DNA from: JBEIQE01 sp040376705
GTDB lineage: Bacteria; Pseudomonadota; Alphaproteobacteria; UBA2400
Reading direction: 5' to 3'
Length of the DNA stretch: 64,000 nt
Assembly (NCBI GenBank): GCA_040376705.1
Contig: JBEIQE010000001.1
Coordinates: forward strand, 186,001 to 250,000
Positions 60,562 through 64,000 of this stretch are shown piece after piece. Position numbers and translations under genes: made by a program. Numbering within the stretch: position 1 is the stretch's first letter; each line of letters starts with the position of its first letter. The notes under the pieces were generated by a model, which worked only from the letters and a program-made list of their open reading frames with translations, made no database searches and was not told the origin of the DNA.

Positions 60562-61348
60562 AGCCTGTTTCGGTTACGGCAATTGAATGTTCAAACTGGG
60601 CGGAGAGGGCGCGGTCGCGTGTAACGGCAGTCCAGCCATCCGACAGCACTTTGGTGCGCCAGTCTTTACTGGCGTTGATCATCGGCTCGATGGTGAAGAA
60701 CATGCCCGCCTGCAAAGTAAGGCCTGTACCCGGGCGGCCATAATGCACCACGGATGGCGCGCAATGGAAAATCTTGCCAAGGCCATGGCCGCAGAAGTCG
60801 CGCACAACTGAAAAGCCCATCGGCTCAACATGGCTCTGGATGGCGTGGCCGATATCGCCAAGGCGTGCCCCCGGCTTGACCAGTGCAATCGACTTCATCA
60901 GCGCATCGTAAGTCGCATCAATCAGCTTCTTGGCGCGTACGCCAGCTTCACCCGCTACATACATACGCGAGGTATCGCCATGCCAGCCATCAACAATGGT
61001 GGTGACATCGATGTTCAGCGCATCGCCCTCTTCAAGAATTTTGCTGTCATCCGGAATGCCATGGCAAACCACATGGTTCACCGAGGTGCAGATGGACTTG
61101 GGGTATCCCTTGTAGCCGAGCGGGGCCGGAATCGCGCCATGGTCGCGGATAAAATCGTGGCACAGCTGGTCGAGCTTGCCGGTGCTTACACCGGGCACCA
61201 CATAAGGCGTAATCATATCAAGTGTTTCGGCCGCCAGCTTGCCGGCTTTGCGCATGCCCTCAAAGTCGGCAGGACCGTGCAACGGAATATTGCCGGGGGC
61301 GTTTTCGAAGTCGTCTTCGTCGTCTACTTGGGGCCTAGTCATAGGCAT
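60512..61348 (-). CDS. map: methionine aminopeptidase, type I
   Basis: A 278-residue type I methionine aminopeptidase that trims initiator methionine from new proteins. The five metal ligands are present: the aspartates of NIDVTTIVDGWHGD, the histidine in FCGHGLGKIFH, and the glutamates in FFTIEPMI and AQFEHSIAV. CTSVNHVVCHGIPD is the substrate loop with its histidine. An N-terminal extension of 20 acidic residues (PQVDDEDDFENAPGNIPLHG) precedes the core. The end overlaps radC by 50 bases, an unusually long overlap. Confidence 0.95.
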   Translation of the reverse strand: MPMTRPQVDDEDDFENAPGNIPLHGPADFEGMRKAGKLAAETLDMITPYVVPGVSTGKLDQLCHDFIRDHGAIPAPLGYKGYPKSICTSVNHVVCHGIPDDSKILEEGDALNIDVTTIVDGWHGDTSRMYVAGEAGVRAKKLIDATYDALMKSIALVKPGARLGDIGHAIQSHVEPMGFSVVRDFCGHGLGKIFHCAPSVVHYGRPGTGLTLQAGMFFTIEPMINASKDWRTKVLSDGWTAVTRDRALSAQFEHSIAVTETGYEIFTLSPTGLHKPPY

Positions 61349-61402
61349 TAAGTAGCGTTTATACTGGTGAAAGTCTACTGTATTGAAGAAACGGCCCCTA
61401 AA

Positions 61403-62155
61403 ATGACAGCGAATCCAACAGCCTGTATTGTCGTTATTGGCAACGAAATCCTCTCCGGCCGCACGCAGGACGCCAATATCAACTACATCGCCAAGAAACT
61501 GGGTGCGTCAGGCATTCCGGTGCAGGAAGTGCGCATCATCCCAGATGTGCCGGATGTGATTGTAAAAACAATCAACGAAGTACGCGCCAAGTTCACCTAT
61601 ATCTTCACCACCGGTGGTATCGGTCCCACGCATGACGATATTACAGCCGAGTGTATCGCTCAGGCTTTTGGCGTACCGCTTGAGCATAACGCAGAGGCAC
61701 TGGCGATTTTGACCGAATATTATAAGGCTATAGGTAAAGAATTGAACGAAGCGCGTATGCGGATGTCGCATGCTCCCAAGGGGGCGAGCGTGCTGACCAA
61801 TCCGGTGGGTAAGTTCCCCGGCTTCAAAATCGAGAACGTACATATCCTGCCCGGTGTACCGCAAGTGATGCAGAACATCTTCGATAATCTGTTGCCATCG
61901 CTTTCAGGCGGCCCGCCGATTGTGATGCATATTGTAACCTGCGATGTACGCGAAGGTGACTTGGCAGAAGACCTGCGCGAGATTGCGCTGCGCTACCCGA
62001 CGATTGATATCGGTAGCTATCCCGGTGTGCGTAACGATCAGTTTGTCACACAGCTCATCTGTAAGGGTAGTGATGCCGAGATGGTAGCTACTGCAGGCAG
62101 AGAAGTTGCTGAGATGGCTGCACGTTTAGGTAATCTGCTGGACGTTGCGGCCTAG
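61403..62155 (+). CDS. CinA N-terminal domain (MoaB/MogA-like) protein
   Basis: A 250-residue protein equal to the molybdopterin-binding-like half of CinA. IVVIGNEILSGRTQDANINY and FTTGGIGPTHDDITAECIAQ are the family motifs (TGGIGPTHDD at residues 70-79), and KFPGFKIENVHILPGVPQVM follows. The C-terminal amidase (PncC/CinA_C) domain of full CinA is absent. In alphaproteobacteria the stand-alone form is frequent. It may act on ADP-ribose-like nucleotides; this is from the family. ATG 61403 was chosen over an earlier frame that lacks a ribosome site. Divergent from map. Confidence 0.85.
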   Translation: MTANPTACIVVIGNEILSGRTQDANINYIAKKLGASGIPVQEVRIIPDVPDVIVKTINEVRAKFTYIFTTGGIGPTHDDITAECIAQAFGVPLEHNAEALAILTEYYKAIGKELNEARMRMSHAPKGASVLTNPVGKFPGFKIENVHILPGVPQVMQNIFDNLLPSLSGGPPIVMHIVTCDVREGDLAEDLREIALRYPTIDIGSYPGVRNDQFVTQLICKGSDAEMVATAGREVAEMAARLGNLLDVAA

Positions 62156-62156
62156 G

Positions 62157-62642
62157 CTACATTCCCGTTTTGGGTGAGCTTAAAGTAGCAGTGTGCTGGC
62201 GGTATCGGTCGGCTGGGCCGCAGTTTTCGTCAAACAGCCTGGCGGTATCGGCAAGCCGTGTTGCTTCAATCTGCACACGGCCGATTTCTGCAGGCGTATT
62301 GGCGTTATTCACATCTTTGCGCGCAGCATCCAGCTTTTCATCAATAATCGGCAGGGCGCGCGCGCACATGGCATCGCGGTTAATCTCGAAATGTTCAACC
62401 AGCTTGGCCTTATCAACATCAAGACCTTCAGGTATCTGCGGCGACTGCGCCGACTTGTTCATGCCGGCAGCCAGACCAACCAGTACTTCTTCCGGGCGCT
62501 GCTGCAGTGGGGCTGCGCCAAACGTCTGCATGGTCCGTCCGATGAGTGATTTGTTGAACGCATCCGTAGGCCCCGCGTTGGGGTTTTGCGCGATATATTC
62601 GGCCAGCGCTTCGGCGTCCTGTTTAATCCGATCTGTGCTCAT
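62157..62642 (-). CDS. hypothetical protein
   Basis: A 161-residue soluble, helical protein (RIKQDAEALAEYIAQNPN, NKSLIGRTMQTFGAAPL). Two cysteines (residue about 92 and 141) are present. No signal peptide, membrane segment or known domain was seen. It is convergent with the cinA-like gene and only one base separates the stops. The codon pattern supports a real gene. Confidence 0.55.
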   Translation of the reverse strand: MSTDRIKQDAEALAEYIAQNPNAGPTDAFNKSLIGRTMQTFGAAPLQQRPEEVLVGLAAGMNKSAQSPQIPEGLDVDKAKLVEHFEINRDAMCARALPIIDEKLDAARKDVNNANTPAEIGRVQIEATRLADTARLFDENCGPADRYRQHTATLSSPKTGM

Positions 62643-62717
62643 TCTTACAGGCTAACAGTATAGGCTTAAGGTATGCTGAAGCGGCAGGTTAATGAATATT
62701 TACCATGCTGGTTTGCT

Positions 62718-62791
62718 TGGGCTATCGGCGGGACTTGAACCCGATTCACAGGGCCACAACCTGTTGTCTTGACCAGTTAGACGACCGATAG
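62718..62791 (-). tRNA. tRNA-His (GTG), with encoded CCA
   Basis: The cloverleaf reads acceptor CTATCGG/CCGATAG, D arm GTCT/AGAC, anticodon stem ACAGG/CCTGT with loop TTGTGGC (anticodon GTG, His), and T loop TTCAAGT. The discriminator is C73 and CCA is encoded after it. Two oddities: the T stem pairs over only four bases (CGGG/CCCG), and the base before the acceptor stem is C, so the G-1 that usually pairs with C73 is not encoded. Length is 74 bases with CCA. Confidence 0.85.
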
Positions 62792-62802
62792 GATAAGCAG
62801 AA

Positions 62803-63174
62803 TTAAAGGGTCGCAGTGGCCATATGTGCTCTGGGTGTGCGGATAACAGGCTTCTGCACAGGGCGCAGTCTATCTGCATCGCCGCGCATAATTGCCACGC
62901 AGGTGGCAAGATAAAGCGCCTGAGCAGGATCGGCGGGCTGTAGCCATGTTTCGTAATTCTCGGCAGATGAGCGGATGCTGCTGCGGATGCCAGCGGGAAG
63001 CTGCAGGAGTGGCGTTCGGTCAATCGGGGCGCGGCTGAAATAACTACGCAGGTCGGTATTCACCCGAAAGGCAGCTTCGGCAATCTCGAGCCCGCTGGCA
63101 GGCCTGTTCAATAGAGCATTGATGCTGGCTAAATAGCTGAAATACTGAGTAGGAGCAGGTGTTTGTAGGGTCAT
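62803..63174 (-). CDS. hypothetical protein
   Basis: A 123-residue protein starting MTLQTPAPTQYFSYLASINA; helical, no cysteine pair, membrane segment or known domain. Segments such as LRSYFSRAPIDRTPLLQLP and ALYLATCVAIMRGDADRL are visible. A longer frame to 63318 adds 48 residues of uncertain coding quality. Neither start has a good ribosome site. It ends 12 bases before the tRNA-His gene. Function unknown. Confidence 0.45.
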   Translation of the reverse strand: MTLQTPAPTQYFSYLASINALLNRPASGLEIAEAAFRVNTDLRSYFSRAPIDRTPLLQLPAGIRSSIRSSAENYETWLQPADPAQALYLATCVAIMRGDADRLRPVQKPVIRTPRAHMATATL

Positions 63175-63367
63175 GATAAACTCGCGAGCTGAGAATGGAA
63201 ATTCAGGTCGGAGTATCGGGGGGAGAAGTTCAGATCCGCCGACACGCCAAGGCGCGCCGGCTAAAAGCCAACGCGCTAAGCGTGATGATGGTGGCGTGTG
63301 AATAACTTCATGTTTCAAGCCTAAGCTAAATACAATCTGCAGGTCAAAAGGTTTTTAGTTAATGTGG

Positions 63368-64000
63368 TTACAGGCTTTGCATCATTTCGCGCGCTGCACT
63401 CTTCATCGGTTCTTCAAACGCACTGTGATTGCCGGCAATCATGCGAATTTCAAGCGATGGCAGGGCCTCCTTCAGGCGGTAGGCTTCCTCTGGCGGGCAG
63501 TCCATATCAAAGCGGCCATGCACCAATGTACAGGGGATGCTGGCGATCTGTTCCAGCCCAGTAAACAGGTCGTTGGGTTGGCGCAGGAAGAATTGTTTGG
63601 TTGAGTAGTAGAACAGCAGTTTCCACTTGTTCACATCCTTATGGGTAATATCCGCCTTGTTCACGGGTTTTGGCACCATGCGGCAGGATGTGCTGCTGAG
63701 TACTGACAGCCTATAGGCGGCTTCAAGCCGCAGGGCCTCATCAGCACCATTAAGTGTCTCAAACATGAACTGCGTGAGGCTGCGGCTATCGCCAGCAGGC
63801 TTGAGGTGCTCGAGTGCGGCCTGCTGCTCGGGGAAGAACAGGCGAATGCCCTCAAAGCTCCATTCCTGATCTGCTACCGAGGCGCCAAAGAAACTGATAA
63901 TCGACATGCGTGTGCAGTGCTGAAGATAGTTTTTAACGTAATAAACCGCCAGCGTTGCGCCCCATGAGTGGCCGGTTACTGCCCATTTATCGATACCCAG
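63368..64000 (-). CDS. proline-iminopeptidase-like alpha/beta hydrolase (5' part missing)
   Basis: The visible 210 residues are the C-terminal two thirds of an alpha/beta hydrolase. The nucleophile elbow WAVTGHSWGATLAVYY (GHSWG) lies near the window edge. CTLVHGRFDMDCPPEEAYRL carries the acid, and MIAGNHSAFEE the histidine. This pattern, especially HGRFDM and the helical lid in between, fits prolyl aminopeptidase (pip), which releases N-terminal proline from peptides. The start is outside the window. Confidence 0.8.
   Translation of the reverse strand: MGIDKWAVTGHSWGATLAVYYVKNYLQHCTRMSIISFFGASVADQEWSFEGIRLFFPEQQAALEHLKPAGDSRSLTQFMFETLNGADEALRLEAAYRLSVLSSTSCRMVPKPVNKADITHKDVNKWKLLFYYSTKQFFLRQPNDLFTGLEQIASIPCTLVHGRFDMDCPPEEAYRLKEALPSLEIRMIAGNHSAFEEPMKSAAREMMQSL

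Noticed and set aside
1..64000. CRISPR array
   Set aside because: No regularly spaced direct repeats were seen. The only repeat family is the GCGAAAGC element at 6.3-6.8 kb.
1..64000. Prophage or integrative element
   Set aside because: No integrase, terminase, capsid or portal-like protein, and only one tRNA gene with no adjacent integrase.

Overview
The window looks like ordinary chromosome from a free-living alphaproteobacterium of moderate GC content. The pointers are an alphaproteobacterial-type L36 and a cysteine-poor L31, an RcdA/DUF1465-like gene beside rpmE, a DUF1476 (F1-ATPase zeta-type) protein divergent from purC, a short RNase E/G-family protein after maf, an RpoH sigma factor with a matching heat-shock promoter upstream of hsp20, and serC-serA leader hairpins. 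No prophage, integron, CRISPR array, rRNA or large genomic island was seen. The genus cannot be named from the sequence alone.

Layout. 1-3.5 kb: end of a gene carrying an in-frame amber codon, a methyltransferase, two unknown proteins and rpmJ. 3.7-8 kb: class I ribonucleotide reductase (nrdA, nrdB), separated by a VOC-like gene and a repeat-flanked, frameshifted GIY-YIG gene. 8-15.9 kb: maf and an RNase E/G-like gene, then on the minus strand a tight ridA / thiamine-diphosphate enzyme / O-antigen-ligase-like operon, a hydrolase-like protein, a LysR regulator and a histidine phosphatase. 15.9-19.5 kb: a class II, B12-dependent reductase (nrdJ). 19.8-28 kb: an amine oxidase, rpmE, an rcdA-like gene, hsp20, rluD and rpoH. 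28-33.5 kb: a pseudokinase-like protein with a small membrane partner, then serA and serC. 33.7-39.6 kb: an EmrAB-type efflux pair, an OmpA-like protein and an orphan prepilin-like protein. 39.6-48 kb: HMG-CoA lyase and an acyl-CoA carboxylase biotin subunit coupled to a potassium channel, an SPFH/NfeD/YcxB-like set, and two TadE-like proteins. 48-57.8 kb: formylglutamate amidohydrolase, NAD kinase, AsmA, rpsD, grxD, bolA and a protein with a histone-H1-like tail. 57.8-64 kb: purC, a DUF1476 gene, a tyrosine phosphatase, radC, map, cinA-N, tRNA-His and a proline-iminopeptidase-like gene cut by the window edge.

How the genes work together. Deoxynucleotide supply is doubly provided, by an oxygen-dependent and a B12-dependent reductase. 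Serine synthesis (serC, serA) has a hairpin just upstream of the Shine-Dalgarno of each gene. The following pseudokinase gene starts directly after a 14-bp hairpin whose loop holds its Shine-Dalgarno. RpoH, a sigma-32-type promoter and a ROSE-like leader form a visible heat-shock circuit at hsp20. The least explained parts are the pseudokinase plus membrane-protein pair, the H1-tailed protein, the repeat-associated GIY-YIG remnant, the RidA/TPP-enzyme operon and the tRNA-His with an unusual T arm.
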